Origin: an uncultured Sediminicola sp.
Lineage (GTDB): Bacteria > Bacteroidota > Bacteroidia > Flavobacteriales > Flavobacteriaceae
Direction: 5' to 3'
Length of the DNA: 12,964 bases
Assembly: GCA_938039345.1 (NCBI GenBank)
Contig: CALHVB010000007.1
Coordinates: forward strand, 1 to 12,964
The notes beneath the pieces were generated by a model. The model saw only the letters and a program-made list of their open reading frames with translations, did no database searches and was not told where the DNA came from. This document shows positions 5,108 to 12,025 of the stretch, one piece after another; position 1 is the stretch's first letter; every line of letters starts with the position of its first letter. The position numbers were made by a program, and so were the translations under genes.

Positions 5108-7510
5108 TTAGTAATTCAACTGTAATTGTAGTCTAAAATTTCTGCCTATATCGTCGGCAAAAAATCGTAAACGGTTTAAATAATTTCTATAATTGGTGTT
5201 AAAAACATTATCCACACTAAACTGAATATTTAAACTTGCTTGTTTAAATATGGGGAGCGTTATTTCACTTTTAAAATGCATTAAATGATACCCGGCAGGT
5301 GGGCTAAGATCTACATAAATATCGTCCTCATTGGCAATAGGTACTGTATAATTAAATTCGGTCGGGAATTCGTTCTGTTCTAACGCCCATTCCGATTGTA
5401 TTGTAGCGTTAAAATTATGCCAGTTAGTATTAGAATACGTAATACCGTTTAAAGTAGTAAAAGCAGGGATATCTATTAATGGTAAATTAGCTTTTGTATC
5501 GTATGCTTTTATAAAAGACGATTTATGGTTTGCTTTCCAATACGGTGTTATCTGATAATTAGCACTCATATCTACCCCAAAAAAATGTGCATCTGTTTGT
5601 ATATATTCCCATATAGGAAAAGGGCCTCTTATTAAGGGTACTATTCCTAATGGACTGGGAACTATATATATAAAATCGTTTATTTTATTATAATAAGATT
5701 CTACCTGAAGATTAAGATTTGAATTAGAGTAGCCATAAGTTCCAGAAATTCTATTAGAACGTTCGCTATCGATACGCAGATCTCCAACTTCTATTCTTGC
5801 AGCGGAGTGGTGTACTCCATCACTAAATAACTCAGAAGCGTTTGGAGCTCTACTAGACAGGCTATAATTTCCTAGGATATAATTATTGTTATTAAAACTA
5901 TACTTTATTCCTAAGGCTCCTGAGAAATTATGAAATTGTAAATCCGGAATTGTACGTACTTGGTTTCTTAAAACTTCAATTACAAGATCAGGGAATAGAG
6001 CATCATATCCACGACCTTCCCAATCCGAAGTTCGGTAGAATTTTAAAGCATCTATTCTACTAAAATCGTACCGTAAACCAGCATCGGCTATTAGATTATC
6101 GTTAATTTTCCATTCCGTAGTGGTATAAGCACCAAAGTCGTATTTGTCGTAATCTGGTATTAAACGTCTTACTCCGGTATCTGGGTTGGCAAAATGGTTT
6201 TGATACCTTGCTAGCAAACCAAAGTTATACTTACGTTCTAAATTATTATCCTTTTTTCCATTTACAGATAAAGTATGTGTTTGTAATTTTAAATCTATAG
6301 CAGGTATTCCACTTCTACCGCCTCGGCGTATATCAAATTCGAATCGGTGATTGTTCTGGTAGTCGTATTGCACATCTACTTTACCAAAGTTTTTAAATCG
6401 TTTATAATAAGAAGCTTTAGAAAGATGGTGTGTTACTTTTTGTTTAGGGTTGTTAATATCATAGCTAAAATCATCTATAATAATTGGTCTTGGAGCATTA
6501 ATAGAGGTTGCTAAATTTTTAATATTACCTATATGCGCAGATCTTAAAATTCCAATTTCATTATTTAAATAACTATAATAAATTTCGAATCCTGATTGAA
6601 ATTTATTTTTTCCAAACCTAGCAGTTATACCTTTAGTATTTAAACCTGTATTGGTAAGATTGTAATCAGGGGCTTTAAAATCGCCATTTTTCTTATAAGA
6701 TGCTTGTAGTTGTGCAAACCAACCAGATTTGTAATTCTTATTTAAAGTAGAAGATACGTTGTAACCTTTTCCGTTAGTTTGTGCGCCCAAAATGCTTCGC
6801 CCATAAAGCGTATCTTTTCTAATAATTCTAATTGGATTTATAATTACAACACCACCAATGGCATCGCCGCCATAAGCTAAAGCACCAGACCCTTTTATAA
6901 CAGAAATTTGATTAGCGCTATTAATATCAATATTTGGAGCATGTTCTATTCCCCATTCTTGATCTTGTAAGCGCACACCATTATTAAGTATTAATATTCT
7001 ACTACTGTGCATGCCATTTATCATAGGCTTTACAATAGTATTTCCTGTATTAATAGATGATACTCCAGGAACTTCTTTTAAGGCATCTCCTAAACTTAAA
7101 TTAGAATAGCGCGCTAAAGTCTCGTATTTTAGAACAGTTTCTTGGCTTGTTTTAGTTTCTTTTTTTATAAAATTATCACTAACCAAAACTTCATCGAGCT
7201 CTTCTGCATGATGTTCTAAATCTATTTTAGAAAAAGTATCACCATTTATAGTAATAATTATTTGTTTGGTTTCACAACCAATATGGGATACTTCTACAGT
7301 ATAGGTTTTATCACATAAATCTTTAAATGTGAATTTTCCTTTTTCGTCTGCTATTGTTATCCTATTTGTACTAATAAGTTTTATGGTGGCATTTACTAAA
7401 GGTTTTTTATCATGAAAGTCTATAACTTCTCCAATAAAAATACTTTTGCAATTTTGACTGTAAATAAAACCTGAGAATAGTACAAATAAGATTAGACAGA
7501 TATTTTTCAT
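5108..7510 (-). CDS. TonB-dependent outer-membrane receptor
   Basis: 800 residues with a signal peptide (MKNICLILFVLFSGFIYSQ). A carboxypeptidase-regulatory-like beta domain spans ~22-105 ('GEVIDFHDKKPLVNATIKLI' to 'ITIN'), and a TonB-box-like segment lies near 105-113 (LDEVLVSD). The plug domain (~118-230) has 'LKEVPGVSSINTGNTIVKP' and 'IKGSGALAYGGDAIGGVVIINP'. A 22-strand-type barrel follows, ending in an aromatic-terminated strand (FRLQLQLNY). 'LFSDGVHHSAARIEVGD' (561-577) is a conserved block of flavobacterial receptors of this type and contains a His pair. It imports an unknown ligand using TonB-ExbBD energy. The flanking His/Cys-rich protein and calcium-loop lipoprotein favour a metal ion, but haem, siderophore or cobalamin cannot be excluded. 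It is the middle gene of a three-gene leftward operon. Length and all domains look complete. Confidence 0.95.
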   Translation of the reverse strand: MKNICLILFVLFSGFIYSQNCKSIFIGEVIDFHDKKPLVNATIKLISTNRITIADEKGKFTFKDLCDKTYTVEVSHIGCETKQIIITINGDTFSKIDLEHHAEELDEVLVSDNFIKKETKTSQETVLKYETLARYSNLSLGDALKEVPGVSSINTGNTIVKPMINGMHSSRILILNNGVRLQDQEWGIEHAPNIDINSANQISVIKGSGALAYGGDAIGGVVIINPIRIIRKDTLYGRSILGAQTNGKGYNVSSTLNKNYKSGWFAQLQASYKKNGDFKAPDYNLTNTGLNTKGITARFGKNKFQSGFEIYYSYLNNEIGILRSAHIGNIKNLATSINAPRPIIIDDFSYDINNPKQKVTHHLSKASYYKRFKNFGKVDVQYDYQNNHRFEFDIRRGGRSGIPAIDLKLQTHTLSVNGKKDNNLERKYNFGLLARYQNHFANPDTGVRRLIPDYDKYDFGAYTTTEWKINDNLIADAGLRYDFSRIDALKFYRTSDWEGRGYDALFPDLVIEVLRNQVRTIPDLQFHNFSGALGIKYSFNNNNYILGNYSLSSRAPNASELFSDGVHHSAARIEVGDLRIDSERSNRISGTYGYSNSNLNLQVESYYNKINDFIYIVPSPLGIVPLIRGPFPIWEYIQTDAHFFGVDMSANYQITPYWKANHKSSFIKAYDTKANLPLIDIPAFTTLNGITYSNTNWHNFNATIQSEWALEQNEFPTEFNYTVPIANEDDIYVDLSPPAGYHLMHFKSEITLPIFKQASLNIQFSVDNVFNTNYRNYLNRLRFFADDIGRNFRLQLQLNY

Positions 7511-7558
7511 AATATTAAATATCTAGATTGCTAATTTATTTCCTAATTTTACGAGGTA

Positions 7559-7900
7559 CTATAATAGGGTAGGAGGAGCCTTGTTTCTATTTTTATTTAA
7601 ATAGAGTGCTTTGTGAGGTAAGTTATTATAGCTTATTACTTTTTTTTGAGTAGGCTGTTCTGTAATAGTTGAGCTTTCATAAGAAAACTCTAAGCTGTTA
7701 TTATAATCTAAATTATTAAGATTAAAAGCTAGTGAACAAATATCACAAGGAGCTTTTTCTTCACCTTCATCACCATTGTCGTAGTTTTGACAATCACTTG
7801 TTTCATGCTCATGAAAATAAACATGCAAATTAGTAACATTACTACATAGTAATACTACTAAAAAGAAGATGGATGATATTTTAACTAATAAACCTTTCAT
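7559..7900 (-). CDS. His/Cys-rich exported small protein (HYC_CC_PP-like)
   Basis: 113 residues with a hydrophobic N-terminal signal or anchor (~5-20). 'LHVYFHEHE' follows, with His26, His30 and His32, then Cys37, an acidic stretch (DNGDEGEEKAP), 'CDIC' (Cys52 and Cys55) and a conserved-looking end, 'NKAPPTLL'. The order of His, paired Cys and Pro-Pro is that of the HYC_CC_PP-type small proteins, which I recall as commonly encoded just upstream of TonB-dependent receptors in Bacteroidota. The residues could bind a transition metal in the periplasm. It is the first gene of the operon: the receptor gene starts 48 bases after its stop. A TATCTTTG element and a short inverted repeat lie directly upstream. 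The family assignment is from memory of motifs, and metal binding is inferred. Confidence 0.8.
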   Translation of the reverse strand: MKGLLVKISSIFFLVVLLCSNVTNLHVYFHEHETSDCQNYDNGDEGEEKAPCDICSLAFNLNNLDYNNSLEFSYESSTITEQPTQKKVISYNNLPHKALYLNKNRNKAPPTLL

Positions 7901-7911
7901 TATTACTCTAA

Positions 7912-7919
7912 CAAAGATA
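7912..7919 (-). promoter_or_regulatory. Putative -7 element for the receptor operon
   Basis: On the minus strand TATCTTTG matches TAnnTTTG exactly. It ends only 11 bases before the ATG at 7900, so the transcript would be nearly leaderless. No TTTG is found 19-21 bases upstream; GTGACA and an inverted repeat (7938-7948) occupy that place. Confidence 0.4.
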
Positions 7920-7937
7920 TGCTATCTACAATTAATG

Positions 7938-7948
7938 TATGTCACATA
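7938..7948. promoter_or_regulatory. Short inverted repeat at the -33 region of the receptor operon
   Basis: TATGT-C-ACATA is a perfect 5+1+5 inverted repeat. It is centred about 35 bases before the start expected from the -7 element at 7912-7919, so a bound protein would block the -33 region. A metal-dependent repressor is one possibility, but the repeat is short and could be chance. Confidence 0.25.
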
Positions 7949-8025
7949 TAACATTTTTTTAGTATCGATAATAATACTGCCTTATAGCTGTTAAAATGGT
8001 AGTTAATATGTTAAAAATTAGTGTG

Positions 8026-8343
8026 TTATTTAAACAAGAAACCTAACCCTAACCTGCTTAGCATCTTTTTTTCAAAATTCCAGAAAAATTTAAACTGGCC
8101 AAATAACCAGCCAAAAATTACAAGTAAAACTTGATAAATAGGAAATATAATAAGTATGCGTAGTGTGTAATATATAAAAGTTCCCCACCAAGCTTCTGAG
8201 AAAGATTCTCTTACTAGCCCTATTGCATTTAATAAAGGTTTAGCTAAGTATACAGATGTAGAACCAGTAACCGAAAATACGATTAGTATCATAATAATGG
8301 CGAAATTAGAATCTATTCCCCATCGTTGTTTTAATTTTTCCAT
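8026..8343 (-). CDS. DUF6787 family membrane protein
   Basis: 105 residues with two hydrophobic segments (~12-34 and ~56-82) between a conserved start, 'MEKLKQRWGIDSNF', and a conserved end, 'FGWLFGQFKFFWNFEKKMLS' followed by a short 'RLGLG' tail. I recognise this pattern as the Bacteroidota family DUF6787, whose function is unknown. It is probably an inner-membrane protein with the aromatic/basic C-terminus near the membrane surface. The gene starts 30 bases after the stop of the DUF6146 gene on the same strand, so the two probably form an operon. TATCTTTG (8363-8370) between them could also give it its own promoter. Confidence 0.85.
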   Translation of the reverse strand: MEKLKQRWGIDSNFAIIMILIVFSVTGSTSVYLAKPLLNAIGLVRESFSEAWWGTFIYYTLRILIIFPIYQVLLVIFGWLFGQFKFFWNFEKKMLSRLGLGFLFK

Positions 8344-8362
8344 AGCGCATTTAAATCGCTTG

Positions 8363-8370
8363 CAAAGATA
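8363..8370 (-). promoter_or_regulatory. Putative -7 element before the DUF6787 gene
   Basis: TATCTTTG on the minus strand is an exact TAnnTTTG match, lying 19 bases before the ATG at 8343 and just after the stop of the DUF6146 gene. No convincing -33 element is visible, because the upstream sequence is DUF6146 coding sequence. Confidence 0.3.
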
Positions 8371-8373
8371 CTA

Positions 8374-8832
8374 TTAAATTCTAGGAATAAAACCCCCAAG
8401 ACGTTGATTGTATCTTCTTTGAAAATAAATAAAATAGTTATATAATTTATAGTTTACCTCGTATCCGTAATCTATAAAAGGAGAATAGTCTATTTGTAAT
8501 TCGTAAAGATTAGAGTTAAAGCGTTGCGGTTGCAATACACGTTGGTTCCATTCGGTAACCCAAATTCTATTTCTAGTTTCTAAAAAAGATTGCGAGTAGT
8601 AACCTTCTGGTCTGGCAATGCTTAAAAGCCATGTGTTAAAACCAGGTTCAATAATAATAATTTCGTATTCTGTTTTATCACTAGCAATTACGGTAGTATC
8701 GTTTACTTGGGTATTAAAAATTTCTTTTTCATTATTAGCTATAGTAATAGGTTCCTTAGCAGTTTTACAACTATTTAAAGCAATAAAAAGGCTAATAAAA
8801 AGAAAACCAAGTGTATATAGGTACTTTTTCAT
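8374..8832 (-). CDS. DUF6146 family lipoprotein
   Basis: 152 residues with a lipoprotein signal (MKKYLYTLGFLFISLFIALN) and a lipobox ending LNSC, so Cys22 would be lipidated. After a variable linker (~23-55) comes the conserved core: 'YEIIIIEPGFNTWLLSIARP' (56-75), 'GYYSQSFLETRNRIWVTEWN' (77-96) and 'QRVLQPQRFNSNLYELQIDY'. It ends with 'DYGYEVNYKLYNYFIYFQRR'. This aromatic-rich pattern is the Bacteroidota-specific DUF6146 family, which has no known function. It should sit in the outer or inner membrane facing the periplasm. It is followed by the DUF6787 gene at 30 bases. A TATCTTTA (8840-8847) only 7 bases before the ATG is a candidate -7 element. Confidence 0.88.
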   Translation of the reverse strand: MKKYLYTLGFLFISLFIALNSCKTAKEPITIANNEKEIFNTQVNDTTVIASDKTEYEIIIIEPGFNTWLLSIARPEGYYSQSFLETRNRIWVTEWNQRVLQPQRFNSNLYELQIDYSPFIDYGYEVNYKLYNYFIYFQRRYNQRLGGFIPRI

Positions 8833-9073
8833 AGTACTATAAAGATACTTTTTTTATAAATATGCCCCTTATTTTTAACTTTTTATTTTTTGTTATTAAT
8901 GCTTTTTTTAAATGAATTTATACGCTCTATGGGAATAAAATTTAATGTTTAAATTTCATAATTTGCTTATTATCATAGGAGTTTTTTATGGATTAGATAT
9001 AATACAGCAGAGCTAAGAAAAGTATTGTAAAATATGCCTATAATTTATTGTTATAAGGTATTAATATGTCATA

Positions 9074-9107
9074 TTTGTACTTGATTTTATAATCAATTTT
9101 ATAATTG
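9074..9107 (+). promoter_or_regulatory. Possible promoter of the NADH dehydrogenase gene
   Basis: TTTG (9074-9077) and TATAATTG (9100-9107; one mismatch to TAnnTTTG) are separated by 22 bases, slightly more than usual. The expected start is near 9112, giving a leader of ~27 bases. Two overlapping inverted repeats fill the spacer and cover the -7 element. Confidence 0.3.
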
Positions 9108-9108
9108 A
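9081..9108. repeat. Two overlapping inverted repeats with 12-base period, candidate operator
   Basis: TTGATT-TTAT-AATCAA (9081-9096) and TCAATT-TTAT-AATTGA (9093-9108) are each perfect 6+4+6 inverted repeats. They share the direct repeat ATTTTATAAT at 9084 and 9096. The TTGAT/ATCAA half-sites resemble the FNR half-site but are separated by six bases, the spacing used by CRP. Confidence 0.5.
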
Positions 9109-9138
9109 ATTAGTATTAATTTTTTGCATATAATTAAG

Positions 9139-10446
9139 ATGGATTTAACCTTGAATATTCCTGAAACTAGTAAGCCAAGAATTGTAATTATTGGAGGCGG
9201 TTTTGGAGGCGTTTCCATAGCAAAGGAATTAGTAACTCGTAAAGATTTTCAGATAGTACTTTTAGATAGGCAAAACTATCATACATTTCAACCTTTATTA
9301 TATCAGGTGTCTACTTCATCTTTAGAGCCAGAATCTATAGCTTATCCGTTACGTAAAATTGTAAAAAAAGGAAAAAACACTTTTTTTAGAATGGCAGAAG
9401 TATTAGAAGTTAATACCTCTAGAAGAGAAATTATAACAACAATAGGTAGTATTCAATACGATTATTTGGTAATAGCTACAGGAGCGCGCACCAATTTTTT
9501 TGGAAATAAAACTATAGAACGCAATGCTATGCGTATGAAAAGTGTACCACAAGCACTTAAATTACGTAGTTTAATGCTAGAAAATTTAGAACAAGCAGTA
9601 ATTACACCAGATAAGGTGTTGCGACGAGAGCTTTTAAATTTTGTAATTGTAGGAGCAGGACCAACAGGAGTAGAGCTTGCAGGAGGTATAGCAGAACTTA
9701 GAGCTAATGTTTTACCAAGAGATTATCCTGATATGGATTTTTCTGAAATGGAAATACATATTATAGAAAGTGCCGATAGGATATTACCCCCTATGAGTCC
9801 TGAAGCAAGTAAAAACGCAGAGAAGTTTTTAAAAAAACTAGGTGTAAAGCTTCATTTAAAAACAATGGTTACAAACTATGAAAACCATTTAGTAACTACA
9901 AATACTGGTTTAGAACTAAAAGCAGCTACATTTGTGTGGTCTGCTGGGGTAACAGGTGCACCTATAGCAGGTATAAACGGAGAGTCCTTAATAGAAAGGG
10001 CTAATAGGTATAAAGTTAATGAGTTTAACCAAGTAGTAGGTTTTAATAATGTGTTTGCTATTGGCGATATAGCTTTAATGCCAGCTAAAGATTATGAAAG
10101 AGGGCACCCTATGGTTGCACAACCAGCCATACAACAAGGCAAACATTTAGCTAAAAATTTACTAGCCATACACCAGGGTAAAAAAATGAAACCTTTTAAA
10201 TATTTTGATAAAGGGTCTATGGCTACTATTGGGCGTAATAAAGCGGTGGTAGATATGGATAAACTACGTTTTGGAGGCTTTTTTGCGTGGTTTATATGGA
10301 TGTTTATTCATTTAGTTTTCTTAGTAGGATTTAGAAACAAAATAATAACCTTGTTTAATTGGGTATACAATTATATTAATTTTGATAAAGCTTCTAGGCT
10401 TATTATAACACCTTTTAAAGCAAAAGAGGATACAAATGTGGTGTAA
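9139..10446 (+). CDS. Type II NADH:quinone oxidoreductase (NDH-2 family)
   Basis: 435 residues when started at the ATG at 9139. The frame can be extended to a TTG at 9124, but relatives begin a few residues before the first Rossmann strand, so the ATG is preferred. The FAD-binding motif IGGGFGG (18-24) and 'RQNYHTFQPLLYQVSTSSLE' (44-63) open the protein. The NADH-binding motif is VGAGPTGVELAG (171-182), the second FAD motif is AIGDIAL (307-313), and the quinone-side segment is 'HPMVAQPAIQQGKHLA' (323-338). The C-terminus (~380-412) holds a hydrophobic 'FFAWFIWMFIHLVFLVGF' segment that anchors it to the inner membrane. It passes electrons from NADH to menaquinone without pumping ions. It is transcribed alone; the convergent neighbour's stop lies 9 bases beyond its own. 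Inverted repeats upstream suggest regulation. Electron-accepting paralogues of related function cannot be excluded. Confidence 0.93.
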   Translation: MDLTLNIPETSKPRIVIIGGGFGGVSIAKELVTRKDFQIVLLDRQNYHTFQPLLYQVSTSSLEPESIAYPLRKIVKKGKNTFFRMAEVLEVNTSRREIITTIGSIQYDYLVIATGARTNFFGNKTIERNAMRMKSVPQALKLRSLMLENLEQAVITPDKVLRRELLNFVIVGAGPTGVELAGGIAELRANVLPRDYPDMDFSEMEIHIIESADRILPPMSPEASKNAEKFLKKLGVKLHLKTMVTNYENHLVTTNTGLELKAATFVWSAGVTGAPIAGINGESLIERANRYKVNEFNQVVGFNNVFAIGDIALMPAKDYERGHPMVAQPAIQQGKHLAKNLLAIHQGKKMKPFKYFDKGSMATIGRNKAVVDMDKLRFGGFFAWFIWMFIHLVFLVGFRNKIITLFNWVYNYINFDKASRLIITPFKAKEDTNVV

Positions 10447-10455
10447 GTAGTTTTT

Positions 10456-11232
10456 TTAGAAGAATTCAATAGTATCTACGAGATTTAATAAAAAATCTTT
10501 TTCTTCATCAGAATTATAAAATAAATCAATATTTAAGGCAAAACCGTTTATTTCTGTAATATAAGATATAAACGGAGTATTGTTTTGGTATACACCAGGT
10601 AGCCTGTCTCTTTGTGTTCCTGAATATGCTTTAAACGGTATTCCTGAAATTATTTTTGTTGGTTGTTGATAGTTTGAGTTCATGTTAGAAAACATACTCA
10701 GGTATTTATTTAAATTACCTTTAAAATCATCATCATCTAGGTTTTGTACATTAATATGAAGCTGATAATTTTGTTTAGGAGCATTAAAAGAACCAATATT
10801 TTTTATGTGTTCGCTAACAATAGAATGTTTGCCTTCTCTCATAAGTAAAATAATGTCGTTAGGGGTAATTTTTATGATTTCTTTTTCTATAAGTAATAAA
10901 GAAGTTGCACCTATAGTTGTTGGAGTTTGTAGCGTAAGCGGCACTGTATCATAACTTGTTAGGCTTTTGGGAACAAGATTATATGTTTTATAACTTCCAA
11001 CATGTTGTTTCGGAATTGGAATCTTAAATTTAAAAAAAGTATTGCAGTAGATACTATCAGCAATAGTTCCATAATCAAAATATTCAGGAACATTGTTTTG
11101 TTTGTTTACTTTTGGGGTAGTAGTAGAGCTGCTGTATTTACTATATAAAATATAAACGATGCTAATTAAAAAAAGAACAATTAGTGTTTTTATAATATCG
11201 TTTCTTTTTTTATCAGTAGTATTTACATCCAT
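10456..11232 (-). CDS. Membrane-anchored protein of unknown function
   Basis: I do not recognise this gene. The frame runs back to a TTG at 11265, but that start would overlap the terminator hairpin of the upstream gene. The ATG at 11230-11232 is preferred and gives 258 residues. A basic N-terminus (MDVNTTDKKRNDIIK) is followed by one membrane segment (~13-30: 'IIKTLIVLFLISIVYILY') and a Ser/Thr-rich linker (~31-40). The ~210-residue remainder has no Cys motif or repeat I can assign. It contains 'FFKFKIPIPKQH', a 'LDDDDFKGNLNKYLSMFSNM' stretch and an end, 'NSDEEKDFLLNLVDTIEFF', that looks like alternating strands and helices. The topology predicts a small cytoplasmic end and a periplasmic domain. 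It is convergent with the NADH dehydrogenase and follows the DUF937 terminator, so it should have its own promoter. Confidence 0.75.
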   Translation of the reverse strand: MDVNTTDKKRNDIIKTLIVLFLISIVYILYSKYSSSTTTPKVNKQNNVPEYFDYGTIADSIYCNTFFKFKIPIPKQHVGSYKTYNLVPKSLTSYDTVPLTLQTPTTIGATSLLLIEKEIIKITPNDIILLMREGKHSIVSEHIKNIGSFNAPKQNYQLHINVQNLDDDDFKGNLNKYLSMFSNMNSNYQQPTKIISGIPFKAYSGTQRDRLPGVYQNNTPFISYITEINGFALNIDLFYNSDEEKDFLLNLVDTIEFF

Positions 11233-11263
11233 AGAATACTTTTTGTTCTCTGTATTAAGATAC

Positions 11264-11293
11264 AAAAAAAGCCGAACATATGTGCTCGGCTTT
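11264..11293 (-). terminator. Rho-independent terminator after the DUF937 gene
   Basis: On the minus strand AAAGCCGA and TCGGCTTT form an 8-bp GC-containing stem around the loop GCACATATGT, followed by a run of T. It begins about 30 bases after the DUF937 stop. It lies just upstream of the ATG of the next leftward gene, so it separates the two transcripts. Confidence 0.9.
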
Positions 11294-11321
11294 CGTATTC
11301 TTTATAAAAGTGTTTAGAAAT

Positions 11322-11963
11322 TTATTTTCCAAAAAGGCCACCTAATAGACCTCCAAGACCTCCTTTTTTAGCGCCTCCGCCTCCAAGAACCATTCCTGCA
11401 ACATCATCTAAAATACTACCATCACCATCAGAATCTAAGAAAGACTCTATTAGTGATTGTTGTTGACCTCCACCAGCGTTTCCGCCTAACATACCACCTA
11501 GTAAATCTCCAATTCCGTTAGCATCGCTTACATTATTTTGTTGAGTTTGTTTTCCTAAGAAGCCCATTAAAATAGGAGCAGCAACTTTTAAAATGCTTGC
11601 AACAGATCCAGCATCTAGTCCAGATTTTTGACTTAATGCATTTTCTACCTGTGGTTGTTTACCTCCTAAGATATGCCCTAAGATACCAGCGCCATCATCC
11701 ATTACAGATTGGTCTACACCGCCTCCGAAAAGACCACCTAAATTATCTAAAACACTACCATCGTGCTTGTTAGATAAGGCGCTTAACAATCCTTGCGCTC
11801 CTTCTGGTGTAGAAGCATTTCTTTTCATAGCTCCCATAAGAACCGGTAAAGCCATAGTTAATACACTGCTAGTTTTATCTGAAGATTGTCCTGTTTGTTG
11901 TGCAACACCACTAATTAGTTGTTGACCAATAGGACCGCTTATTAAATCTAAAATTCCTGACAT
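11322..11963 (-). CDS. DUF937 domain protein with internal duplication
   Basis: 213 residues rich in Gly, Leu and Ser, beginning MSGILDLISGPIGQQLISGV, the usual DUF937 opening. Two similar helical units about 90 residues apart are visible: 'GVAQQTGQSSDKTSSVLTMA' running on to LPVLMGAM (19-46), and 'ALSQKSGLDAGSVASILKVA' running on to APILMGFL (109-136). Each is followed by a Gly-rich segment. 'DSDGDGSIL' (177-185) resembles a calcium loop but lacks the usual Glu at position 12. The end is glycine-rich (GGLGGLLGGLFGK). No signal peptide or true membrane segment is evident, so it is probably cytoplasmic. The family's biochemical role is unknown. It starts 62 bases after the stop of the phosphoglycerate dehydrogenase gene. 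A TAGCTTTA (11999-12006, minus) could be its -7 element, and a clear terminator follows. Confidence 0.9.
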   Translation of the reverse strand: MSGILDLISGPIGQQLISGVAQQTGQSSDKTSSVLTMALPVLMGAMKRNASTPEGAQGLLSALSNKHDGSVLDNLGGLFGGGVDQSVMDDGAGILGHILGGKQPQVENALSQKSGLDAGSVASILKVAAPILMGFLGKQTQQNNVSDANGIGDLLGGMLGGNAGGGQQQSLIESFLDSDGDGSILDDVAGMVLGGGGAKKGGLGGLLGGLFGK

Positions 11964-12025
11964 TTTAATTTTTTGTATTAATGGTTAATATAATTTTCTA
12001 AAGCTACAAAAAAAAGTACTTTCTA

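Larger units (their letters stand above)
8833..9138. other. 306-base divergent intergenic region (DUF6146 / NADH dehydrogenase)
   Basis: The region is very AT-rich. The left edge carries TATCTTTA (minus strand, 8840-8847), a possible DUF6146 promoter. The right third carries the overlapping inverted repeats at 9081-9108 ahead of the NADH dehydrogenase. A 23-codon hydrophobic reading frame (8945-9016, +) is present, but nothing beyond length and composition supports it. I see no tRNA, terminator-like hairpin or riboswitch. Confidence 0.6.

Noticed and set aside
9124..9126. TTG as the start of the NADH dehydrogenase
   Set aside because: The ATG at 9139 gives the usual short lead before the FAD motif; the extra five residues have no support.
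12008..12025. Terminator between the phosphoglycerate dehydrogenase and DUF937 genes
   Set aside because: There is a T run on the minus strand, but the preceding stem (AGTA/TACT) is only 4 bp.
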